A stretch of 20,927 nt of DNA. Source: JBBKWQ01 sp037969115 (GTDB lineage: Bacteria > Actinomycetota > Acidimicrobiia > Acidimicrobiales > Ilumatobacteraceae). Under the pieces are notes generated by a model that was not told the origin of the DNA, ran no database searches, and saw nothing but the letters and a program-made list of their open reading frames with translations. Positions 14,287 to 20,927 of this stretch are shown here, piece after piece (positions within the stretch are counted from its first letter, which is position 1; each line of letters starts with the position of its first letter). The stretch spans positions 1 through 20,927 of the forward strand of contig JBBKWQ010000225.1 of NCBI GenBank assembly GCA_037969115.1, written 5' to 3'. The translations under genes and the position numbers were made by a program.

Positions 14287-15611
14287 CGCGCCATCCCCAG
14301 TCGGGTCGTGCGCTTCGTCACGGCACCGAGCCTGCGTACCGCTCGGTCGAGATCCTGCCCCGGACGCCAGACCACCACGGGTGTGCCGAGTCGGCGGAGG
14401 TATGCAACGCGGTCTTGGAACACGAGTTCGGCCAGCCGGAGCAGACCCGGGTCGAGTTGGTCGGTTTCCTCGATCATGCCGGTGCTGTCGATCGCCAGTA
14501 CGCAAGCGGCCCGGCCATGACCTCGTAACGATGCGAGTGATCGCAACGCTTCGTCGTTTGCCAGCGACGACACACCGATCACGAGCGCTGACGGCGGAAT
14601 GTCGTGCAGCGTCCGGTGACGCGATCGTGGCCGCTGATCGTCGTCGCTCCCCGGTCGCGTCGCGCTGAGCAACGTCTCGAGGATCTTGTAACGAGCCCGA
14701 GTGCCGCCCGAAGGTGGGATCCACCCGAGGCTCTGGCTCGACTGTGCGAGCAGCCCGACTCGATCCTGTGCCGCGAGGTGGTTTCGCACGAGTGCCCACA
14801 CGGCCTGACCCGAGCGTTGGACCAACGCGTTGCCGACCTCGGTCTCGGTCCAGTACCCGTCGATGAGTGCGTCGAGGACGATCACCACATCGCCACCGCG
14901 TTCAGGCATCCGCCGATTGATCTGCGGCGAGTGCTGCCGCGCAGTGGCCCGCCAGTTCAGGTCACGAAGTCGGTCGCCTGGCAGGTACGGGCGGATGTCG
15001 ACGAAGTCGGTGCCGTCGCCGCTGAAACGGCGCGCCGGGTGACTGCCCGCTGTTGCGTGGCTCGCGCGTGGAGCGAGGAGTTGGTCGAGTCGCTCCTGCT
15101 TCGGTAGTACCACCAGCGGGCCGAGATCCCACAGGCTGCCTTCCCAGGTGGCGAGACAACCCGGACGGCTCGCGCGAAGCGACAGAAAGCCGACATCGAA
15201 GCGGCCCCACCGGATCGTGTCGTACGCCGCAGTCACGAACCGACTCGTCGATCGCTCGTCCACGACCGTCGTGTCTTCGACGACCGGTGAATGTTCGCCG
15301 ACAGGTCGAATCGCTCCCGTTCCGGAATGGATCGCGAGGTCGATCTGGTCGCCGGTCCGGTGGTCGAGCGCAATAGCGATGTCGACACGGTCGCCTTCGA
15401 GCATCCGTCTCGCAGCGACCGAGCAGGAAACGCCGACGTCGACGGTGGCGGCGTCGCGAAGCCCGACCAGCAGCAGCACCGTGAATCCGGCCGCACCGGC
15501 CATGATCTCGATCCTGCCGGTGAAGAGGCCCAGCGTGGTGAGACCGACCGCCGCGCAGAGATACGCGGTCACGCGGTAGTCGCGGCGCGGGGTGAGGCCG
15601 ACTACTGCCAC
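14283..15611 (-). CDS. DUF58 domain membrane protein
   Basis: A 442-residue partner protein of MoxR ATPases. It has two hydrophobic segments near the N-terminus (about 15-30 and 35-50) and then the DUF58 hallmark FVDIRPYLPGDRLRDLNW (203-220), which ends at RATARQ. A von Willebrand A-like strand VVIVLDA (242-248) follows, although a full MIDAS metal site is not obvious. DUF58 proteins are thought to be anchored at the membrane and to work with MoxR in maturing or assembling envelope proteins. I placed the start at GTG 15611, which overlaps the MoxR stop by 10 bp and leaves a short cytoplasmic N-terminus; an upstream ATG at 15677 is open in the same frame but would overlap the ATPase gene by 76 bp. 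Confidence 0.9.
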   Translation of the reverse strand: MAVVGLTPRRDYRVTAYLCAAVGLTTLGLFTGRIEIMAGAAGFTVLLLVGLRDAATVDVGVSCSVAARRMLEGDRVDIAIALDHRTGDQIDLAIHSGTGAIRPVGEHSPVVEDTTVVDERSTSRFVTAAYDTIRWGRFDVGFLSLRASRPGCLATWEGSLWDLGPLVVLPKQERLDQLLAPRASHATAGSHPARRFSGDGTDFVDIRPYLPGDRLRDLNWRATARQHSPQINRRMPERGGDVVIVLDALIDGYWTETEVGNALVQRSGQAVWALVRNHLAAQDRVGLLAQSSQSLGWIPPSGGTRARYKILETLLSATRPGSDDDQRPRSRHRTLHDIPPSALVIGVSSLANDEALRSLASLRGHGRAACVLAIDSTGMIEETDQLDPGLLRLAELVFQDRVAYLRRLGTPVVVWRPGQDLDRAVRRLGAVTKRTTRLGMAR

Positions 15612-16597
15612 GTGGGTGCCGGAATCGAGTCGACAACGACCCGGATCACCGAGTCGGTCGTGGTGCCTCGGGCCCACGCCTCGTCGGTGAGGATCACGCG
15701 GTGGCCGAGCGTGGGAATTGCGATCGCCCGAACGTCATCAGGCGTGACGAAGTCACGTCCGGCGATCAGCGCGGACGCCCGTGCAACCTTGACGAGTGCG
15801 AGGCTGCCCCGGGGGCTGGCGCCCAGATCGAGGTCGCGATGCGATCGGCTGGCGGTGACGACCGCCACGACGTAGTCGACGATCGAGGGATGCACGTACA
15901 CGTCTTCCGTCGCCGCCTGCAGGGCCAGGAACTGGGAGCGGTCGCATACCGCGTGGAGTTGCGGCTCATCGGTGGTGCGTGCCAACCTCCGTCGCAGCAG
16001 CTCGACTTCGTCGGCCGGGCGCGGGTAGCCGATCGACGTGCGGAGGATGAACCGGTCGAGCTGCGCTTCCGGCAACGGATAGGTGCCTTCCGATTCGACA
16101 GGGTTCTGCGTGGCAATGACGTGGAACGGGTGTGGCAGGTCATGGGTGATGCCGTCGATCGTCGTTCGTCGTTCCTGCATCGCCTCGAGCAGGGCCGACT
16201 GGGTCTTCGCCGGTGCACGGTTGATCTCGTCCGCGAGCACGAACTGGGCGAAAATCGGACCGGGCCGGAACACCGGCGTGTTCGTGGCGAGATCGAGCGC
16301 GGTGGCACCGGTGATGTCGCTCGGCAGCACATCTGGTGTGAACTGAAGCCGCGCGAACTGCAGCCCGGCGGCGGTGGCCATGCTCCGCGCTGCGAGCGTC
16401 TTGGCCACGCCGGGGACGTCATCGAGCAACACGTTCCCACCTGCGAGAATCCCGGCGAGGATCATCTCGAGTTGCGCGCGTTTGCCGATCACAGCCTTCT
16501 CGACCTCGTCGAGCACGGCTGAGACCAGCCGGGCGTGCTGTGATGTTTCGGTGACGGTTGCTCCGGTCGGAGTGGCAGAGCTGGGGACGTCTGTCAT
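15602..16597 (-). CDS. MoxR family AAA+ ATPase
   Basis: A 331-residue MoxR-type AAA+ ATPase, expected to act as a chaperone-like remodelling motor. Walker A reads LLDDVPGVAKT (57-67) with K66. Walker B is FVLADEINRAP (119-129), sensor 1 lies in ATQNPVESEGTYPLPEAQLD (162-181), an arginine finger candidate is R182, and the lid helix follows GASPRGSLALV. The length and the short variable N-terminus are typical. The ATG at 16597 overlaps the stop of the preceding gene in ATGA, so the pair is coupled. It sits between a small two-helix membrane protein and DUF58 in the standard MoxR operon arrangement. A regulatory role over a periplasmic or membrane client is known for some relatives, but no client is evident here. 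Confidence 0.95.
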   Translation of the reverse strand: MTDVPSSATPTGATVTETSQHARLVSAVLDEVEKAVIGKRAQLEMILAGILAGGNVLLDDVPGVAKTLAARSMATAAGLQFARLQFTPDVLPSDITGATALDLATNTPVFRPGPIFAQFVLADEINRAPAKTQSALLEAMQERRTTIDGITHDLPHPFHVIATQNPVESEGTYPLPEAQLDRFILRTSIGYPRPADEVELLRRRLARTTDEPQLHAVCDRSQFLALQAATEDVYVHPSIVDYVVAVVTASRSHRDLDLGASPRGSLALVKVARASALIAGRDFVTPDDVRAIAIPTLGHRVILTDEAWARGTTTDSVIRVVVDSIPAPTWQ

Positions 16598-17118
16598 AGC
16601 TGTTCCAATTCGTCGAGTAGCCCAGGAATCGCCGATCGCGGGATCTGGGGACGGGGGATGAGCAGATTCGCGGTCGGGTCATACTCGTCCGGCCGGATCA
16701 ACGACCACATTGGCGGCGAAACGAGTTGTCGGGCCGCCGGCAGGTGCTCGGTGACCGAGACGTTGATCCCATGATGATCCTTGAGTCGGCTCGCGGCGAT
16801 CGAAGCGATCGCCGTGCGGGCGCCGTAGGGAATCTGATCGGTCTCCCAGGCTTGTGCGTCCTCGAGCCGCTGGATGTGTGGTGGCAGCACGGCGGGAGCG
16901 GTCGCCTCTCGCTGCAATCGGAAGACTGACCGCTGAGCCGTCGGCATGCGGCGCAATACACCGGCGAACGCCGTCGCCGCGGCGACGATGGCGACCGAAA
17001 TCATCAGCAGGAGTGTCACCCGAATCGCTACTCGCGGCGCCAGCAGTCCGACCGTCAACATCACGACGGCGACGGCGACAATCACGATCTGAGCTCGCTT
17101 GAGCAGCGCGTCATCCAT
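16594..17118 (-). CDS. Small membrane protein of the MoxR operon, two N-terminal helices
   Basis: A 174-residue protein with two transmembrane segments near the N-terminus (about 9-26 and 33-55), followed by a soluble domain of about 115 residues, probably cytoplasmic. I do not recognise a named family. The soluble part contains SRLKDHHGINVSV (110-122) and ends with the acidic GLLDELEQL. It overlaps the DUF4129 gene by 8 bp at its start and the MoxR gene by 4 bp at its end. Such tight coupling on both sides argues that it is a stoichiometric part of the complex, perhaps tethering MoxR to the membrane; that role is a guess from position. Confidence 0.82.
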   Translation of the reverse strand: MDDALLKRAQIVIVAVAVVMLTVGLLAPRVAIRVTLLLMISVAIVAAATAFAGVLRRMPTAQRSVFRLQREATAPAVLPPHIQRLEDAQAWETDQIPYGARTAIASIAASRLKDHHGINVSVTEHLPAARQLVSPPMWSLIRPDEYDPTANLLIPRPQIPRSAIPGLLDELEQL

Positions 17119-18457
17119 GGGGAGGCACGTCCGGCCGGGGCGGGGGAGGAGGTATCGAGCCGGCCGTTGGCGGTGGCGGCATCAGCGGCGGTCTGCTCGG
17201 GATTCCTGCCGCGACCGGCGGCCTCACCTGTGAGGCGCGGAGCGCCCGCACAGCCGCCCGGCGGTGGTCTTCGGTGATCGTGTGCGTCGAGAACCGCGCC
17301 AGGGCGAAGAGAGCGAGGAGTTCGCGCACGGGCTCGGGATGCAGTGACGCTGAGGTGAGGCAACGTTCGACGTGTTCCTCCGGACCTTCCTCGGGGCGTC
17401 TCGGTAGGCCCTGTTTCGCAAGACCGTCGAGCAGAATGCCGTATGCCACGCAGATCGATCGACGTGGGTCGGGGTCATCGAGCATTGCGTCCATGGTCTG
17501 CTCCATGGTCACGCCCAGGTTGACCGGCGGAGCGGGGATCGGTTCCTCATCTCCCGGCTCGTCGTCCGGCTCTGCCTGAGCGGCGGGCTCGCGGTTGCGG
17601 AGACGGATGATGCTCCACACGATGAGCGCTGCGCCGATGAGCACCAGCAACGCGATCAGGATGACGCGAAGGAATGCACCGCCTCCGCCATCGTCGCCGG
17701 TGTCGTCCTGAGCGGGAGGCGACGTGACCGGTGCAGATTCGGGAAGCGCGTCAGGAAGGTCGGAGAGGTTGGACGCATCCAGTGGAAGCGCGGTGCGGTC
17801 GATCCACTCGTCGATCTCGCCGTCGCACTCGTAGTCGATGGCCACCTGACCGGGGCGCGATGGCGATGTCGATGTCGCGCTTTCGGGGCACGGTTCGAGC
17901 AGGCTCTCGGCGACGCCGTCGCCGTCGAGATCGAGTGCGACGAGGAGATCTCCGTTGGCATCTCGATCGGGGGTACCGTCACCGTCCCGGTCGACGGTAC
18001 CTGCCTGTGACGACGGGTTGATGCCGTCGAGCTGTGTGCGTCGTTCTTCCACCTCCTCGTCGTCGAGCGGGCGCTCGGCTTCCCGTTCTGCCTGATCGGA
18101 TGTGGGATCGGAGTCCGGCGTGAGGGCGGCTCCCAACAGAGCGCCCAGCGCCACGGCCACCGCTGCGACCGGAAGCAGCCAGCGATGAATCTGGCCGATC
18201 GAGTCGGGCATGGCCGACCGGAATGTGACGTAGGCCAATCCGACCACGGCGAGAGCGATCAACCCACCGAGCAGGGCGTAGGGGAGGGCCTCACCGACGC
18301 TGGCGTTCGTGCCCGACCCGGCGAAGATCGAACCGCCGGCGATCGCGAGTCCGAGCAACACCGCTACCGCCCCGCCGATGGCGGCAGCATCGGGTCCACG
18401 CTGTTGCCGCTCGGTCACCCGACCGGATGCTACTTCTCGCCGGGCGTGGTTACCCAT
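17111..18457 (-). CDS. DUF4129-domain membrane protein with calcium-binding-type loops
   Basis: A 448-residue protein. It has three N-terminal hydrophobic segments (about 25-47, 57-78 and 92-113), a polar region of about 145 residues, a fourth helix (262-285), then a cytoplasmic-type tail with a DUF4129 domain (about 333-408, centred on GLAKQGLPRRPEEGPEEH at 345-362) and a proline-rich C-terminus. The polar region holds three acidic loops of EF-hand or thrombospondin type: DRDGDGTPDRD (156-166), DLDGDGVAE (176-184) and a weaker CDGEID (211-216), with two cysteines (C190 and C211) that could pair outside the cell. I chose the ATG at 18457 because GGAAG lies upstream at good spacing; the frame is open further but overlaps the previous gene. 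DUF4129 proteins commonly accompany MoxR and DUF58. Confidence 0.85.
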   Translation of the reverse strand: MGNHARREVASGRVTERQQRGPDAAAIGGAVAVLLGLAIAGGSIFAGSGTNASVGEALPYALLGGLIALAVVGLAYVTFRSAMPDSIGQIHRWLLPVAAVAVALGALLGAALTPDSDPTSDQAEREAERPLDDEEVEERRTQLDGINPSSQAGTVDRDGDGTPDRDANGDLLVALDLDGDGVAESLLEPCPESATSTSPSRPGQVAIDYECDGEIDEWIDRTALPLDASNLSDLPDALPESAPVTSPPAQDDTGDDGGGGAFLRVILIALLVLIGAALIVWSIIRLRNREPAAQAEPDDEPGDEEPIPAPPVNLGVTMEQTMDAMLDDPDPRRSICVAYGILLDGLAKQGLPRRPEEGPEEHVERCLTSASLHPEPVRELLALFALARFSTHTITEDHRRAAVRALRASQVRPPVAAGIPSRPPLMPPPPTAGSIPPPPPRPDVPPHG

Positions 18458-18500
18458 CGGCGAACTTCCGCCGACCGTCGGCCTCTTGCGGTGCTCGACA

Positions 18501-20927
18501 TCAATTCCACCGGTCGACGAGCGCTCGGAGTTCGGCCACACCCTCGCGACCGGCACGCTCGATCGCGAACGCCAGACCGAGCAACCCGAGCCCGCCCGCG
18601 GACAACCACAACCACGACGGAAGATCAGCAAGGCTGTCACCGGCAGCGACAGCGACCGTTCCGGCGACGATGCCCGTGCCGATCACGAGTGGGCCGCCGA
18701 GCCGCCGCCAGCCACCCGCCGCGATCGCGGCGAGCCCGAGTGTCAAGGCGACCGGAGTGGCCCACAACGTGTCGCGGTCGAACTGGATTCCCAAGAGCCA
18801 CAATCCGCCGTACGCCAGTCCAGGGGTGTAGGCCGCCCAGCTGTTGACGGGGAACAGGCGGCGGCCGTAGAGGCCGGCGGCGAGCAGGCCGATCGTGGCT
18901 GCGGCGTTGATCAGGTCGGTCTCGACGAAGCCATGAGGTGCGAGCCGGTCCAGCAGCCAGCTGTGCAATCCGGAGGTGAACCACCACGTCACCGCAGACG
19001 CACCCGACACGGCCGCCCCGAGCAACTTGAGTCGTCGCGACTCTCTCGCCACTCCGTAGCAGACGATCTGCAGTCCGATCGCCAGGCGGGCGCCCGCCGC
19101 CAAGTCTGGTTCGGCTGTCATCGCCGTGAGCACGGCGATGACCCCGCTCGTCGCGATCGCCGCAGTGTCGACGGGTGTGAAACGCTGCGACGTGAACGCC
19201 AGCCCGGTGAGCAACGCCATGAGGGCGACGCTCACGACGATGGTGCTCTCGACCGTGAGGTTGGTCACCGGCGCGAGAGTCGCCAAGCCGAACACGATGC
19301 TCGCCGCGGCGGCGTGGAGACATCGCCAAGAGTTCCTGTGCACCCCGTGCGCGATCAGCGTTGCCGCAGTGGCAAACCAGCCGACGGCGACCCAAGCGTC
19401 GAAGGTCATGGCGACGGGTTCCCAGCTGGAAACCGTGCCGAGAGTGCCGGCGACACCGAGCGTCAGCAGCGCCCAGTCCGTGAATCGGGGCTCGATGGCG
19501 AGAACGACTGCCACCACGATGACGGCGGCGGCGAACCACACAGCGCCGCCGTGACTGTCGAACAGTGCGGTCGCCGTCAGTCCGACGACGGCGGTGAACA
19601 ATGCCAACTCGATGCCGCCCCACGAACCTGATCGAAACGCGAGCCGGGCTCGAGCCATGAGCACGATGCCGACGAGCGCAGCGAGAAGCGCGGCGCCGAC
19701 AATGACGTCGATCCGATCATGCTGACTCGTCCGGGCAATCATCACGGTTGCCCAGAGCGTGGGAAGGTAGACAGCGGTTCTTGCGAGTCGGCGGCTCGCG
19801 AATGCCGCCGCGGCGACGAGTGCGACAGCGAGCCCGGCGAGCAACGGCGCATGTGCTTCGAATGCGAGACCGGTCGACAGCATCGTGATGGCCGTCGCCG
19901 CGATGCCGAGATCGACGCGACGCTGCCCGAGCTGAGTCCAACGGACGGTGACGAGCGCCAGGGCGAGCGCAGTCAGGCCGGTGGGAACGGCCCAGCTGTG
20001 GTGTGGTCCGGAGTCGACCCAGAGCGCTATGAACACCACGACGGGAGCGATCAGCGCTCCGGCCGCGGCGGTCGTTCCGACGATGTCGGAAATCGAGCCG
20101 AGAGTGGATCGGACCCGTTGGTCGGTCGTCGTCCACCAGCCCAGTTCGAGGCTGATCAAGGCGAGCGCCGGCATCGACCACCACGCCACGTTGCCCGCCT
20201 GGGCAGCCGCCAAACCGGTGATGATGCCGAGCAGGGGAGCGGCGATCGCTGCGACCGTCAGCCCGATGTTGCGGTGCCGCCTGGCCACCACCCAGAGCAC
20301 GGCCGCAGCAAGGAGGCCGACGAGCGGGCCCGACCATCCGAGCCGCTCACCGACGAGCCCGGCTCGTTCGAGCGTGCCGGCACCGATTCCTGCGTCGGCC
20401 AGACCGATGAGCGCCGGGGAGCACACTGCAGCGACTGCCAATGATGCGGCGCGGCGTTCGGCGCCGATGAGGAGCAGTCCGATCGCGGCGACCGCGCCGA
20501 GGAGACCGGCGGGAACGTACATGAGCGTTGCCGCACCGGTGACGGCCAGCGCAATCGCTCCGACCTGCGCGATGAGGAGTGCGGAAGCGTTCCAACGCGC
20601 CGCCTGGATCTGCGTGGCGAGCACGCCGAGCGTGCCACCGACGACGAGGCAGACCGGCCACGGCTGGCCGAGCATTGCGGCCCCGGCGACGCCGACCGGG
20701 ACCGAGAGCAACGCAACCAATTGTGCGGTGATGGAGGCCGTCGTCGGCACGAGAGGCCTGACCCGCTCCGCGATCAGCGAAAGACCGATCGAGCCGGTCA
20801 GTAGCCCCGCGAAGCGCAAGACGGGACCGATCGCCTCCCAGTTGCTCGTGACCACGACCAGCGCGGCGATGAGCACCAGCGTGCCGCCGACGCCAGCGAC
20901 CCAGGCCGCTGCGGCGCGGGCGCTGCG
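18501..20927 (-). CDS. Very large polytopic membrane protein (5' end beyond window)
   Basis: The visible part is 808 residues and the reading frame is open to the right edge, so the true start lies outside the window. It is made almost wholly of hydrophobic segments, more than 20 by eye, rich in alanine, leucine, valine and glycine, with short polar turns. A short acidic/basic C-terminal tail (ERAGREGVAELRALVDRWN) is probably cytoplasmic. I see no catalytic motif and no recognisable transporter signature. In outline it resembles the large actinobacterial membrane proteins annotated by the SCO7613 C-terminal domain, but that is a resemblance of architecture only. It precedes the DUF4129 gene by 43 bp on the same strand and is probably in the same operon. 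Confidence 0.8.
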   Translation of the reverse strand, partial: RSARAAAAWVAGVGGTLVLIAALVVVTSNWEAIGPVLRFAGLLTGSIGLSLIAERVRPLVPTTASITAQLVALLSVPVGVAGAAMLGQPWPVCLVVGGTLGVLATQIQAARWNASALLIAQVGAIALAVTGAATLMYVPAGLLGAVAAIGLLLIGAERRAASLAVAAVCSPALIGLADAGIGAGTLERAGLVGERLGWSGPLVGLLAAAVLWVVARRHRNIGLTVAAIAAPLLGIITGLAAAQAGNVAWWSMPALALISLELGWWTTTDQRVRSTLGSISDIVGTTAAAGALIAPVVVFIALWVDSGPHHSWAVPTGLTALALALVTVRWTQLGQRRVDLGIAATAITMLSTGLAFEAHAPLLAGLAVALVAAAAFASRRLARTAVYLPTLWATVMIARTSQHDRIDVIVGAALLAALVGIVLMARARLAFRSGSWGGIELALFTAVVGLTATALFDSHGGAVWFAAAVIVVAVVLAIEPRFTDWALLTLGVAGTLGTVSSWEPVAMTFDAWVAVGWFATAATLIAHGVHRNSWRCLHAAAASIVFGLATLAPVTNLTVESTIVVSVALMALLTGLAFTSQRFTPVDTAAIATSGVIAVLTAMTAEPDLAAGARLAIGLQIVCYGVARESRRLKLLGAAVSGASAVTWWFTSGLHSWLLDRLAPHGFVETDLINAAATIGLLAAGLYGRRLFPVNSWAAYTPGLAYGGLWLLGIQFDRDTLWATPVALTLGLAAIAAGGWRRLGGPLVIGTGIVAGTVAVAAGDSLADLPSWLWLSAGGLGLLGLAFAIERAGREGVAELRALVDRWN

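Noticed and set aside
18309..19631. A 440-codon open frame on the plus strand antisense to the large membrane protein
   Set aside because: The translation is a low-complexity mix of R, D, E, Q and G, typical of reverse frames of hydrophobic GC-rich genes, whereas the opposite strand gives coherent transmembrane segments.

Overview
The window is about 20.9 kb of GC-rich, gene-dense bacterial DNA that looks actinobacterial. The evidence is the rpsA(end)-coaE ... uvrB order, -10 boxes of the TANNNT type lying 6-7 nt before start codons (leaderless transcripts), and an actinobacterial/Gram-positive type LexA box before uvrB. A deep-branching actinobacterial group such as Acidimicrobiia would fit, but that is an inference from general character and not a measured placement. 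There is no rRNA, tRNA, insertion sequence, CRISPR array or phage gene that I can see, and no gene-free stretch longer than 300 bases.

Layout. (1) 1-2556: the last codons of an upstream gene, probably rpsA, then coaE (+), a double GNAT acetyltransferase (-) and a YhhN/TMEM86-type membrane protein (+). (2) 2582-8924: the most interesting block, five genes of peptide or gamma-glutamyl chemistry. A GshB-like ATP-grasp ligase is coupled by an ATGA overlap to an N-formylglutamate-amidohydrolase-like enzyme (-). Divergent from them is a DUF1704 (QEGLA) zinc peptidase related to eukaryotic tubulin tyrosine carboxypeptidases (+). Facing it is a YbdK/GCS2-type carboxylate-amine ligase coupled by another ATGA overlap to an M20 amidohydrolase (-). 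(3) 9047-11559: a SAM methyltransferase (-), a 2-oxoglutarate/Fe(II) oxygenase (+) and a nitroreductase (+). (4) 11592-13643: uvrB under an apparent LexA-controlled leaderless promoter. (5) 13693-20927, all minus strand: a tightly overlapping MoxR / DUF58 / DUF4129 membrane operon headed, within this window, by a very large polytopic membrane protein that runs off the right edge.

How they may work together. Block 2 has two ligases that form amide bonds (ATP-grasp and GCS2), each immediately followed by an enzyme that hydrolyses amide bonds, plus one metallopeptidase. A reasonable hypothesis is synthesis and turnover of a small gamma-glutamyl or formyl/acyl-amino-acid peptide, or its addition to and removal from a protein C-terminus. 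The product is unknown. Block 5 has the standard MoxR-DUF58-DUF4129 composition associated with cell-envelope chaperone-like functions. Its DUF4129 member carries calcium-binding-type loops predicted to be outside the cell.
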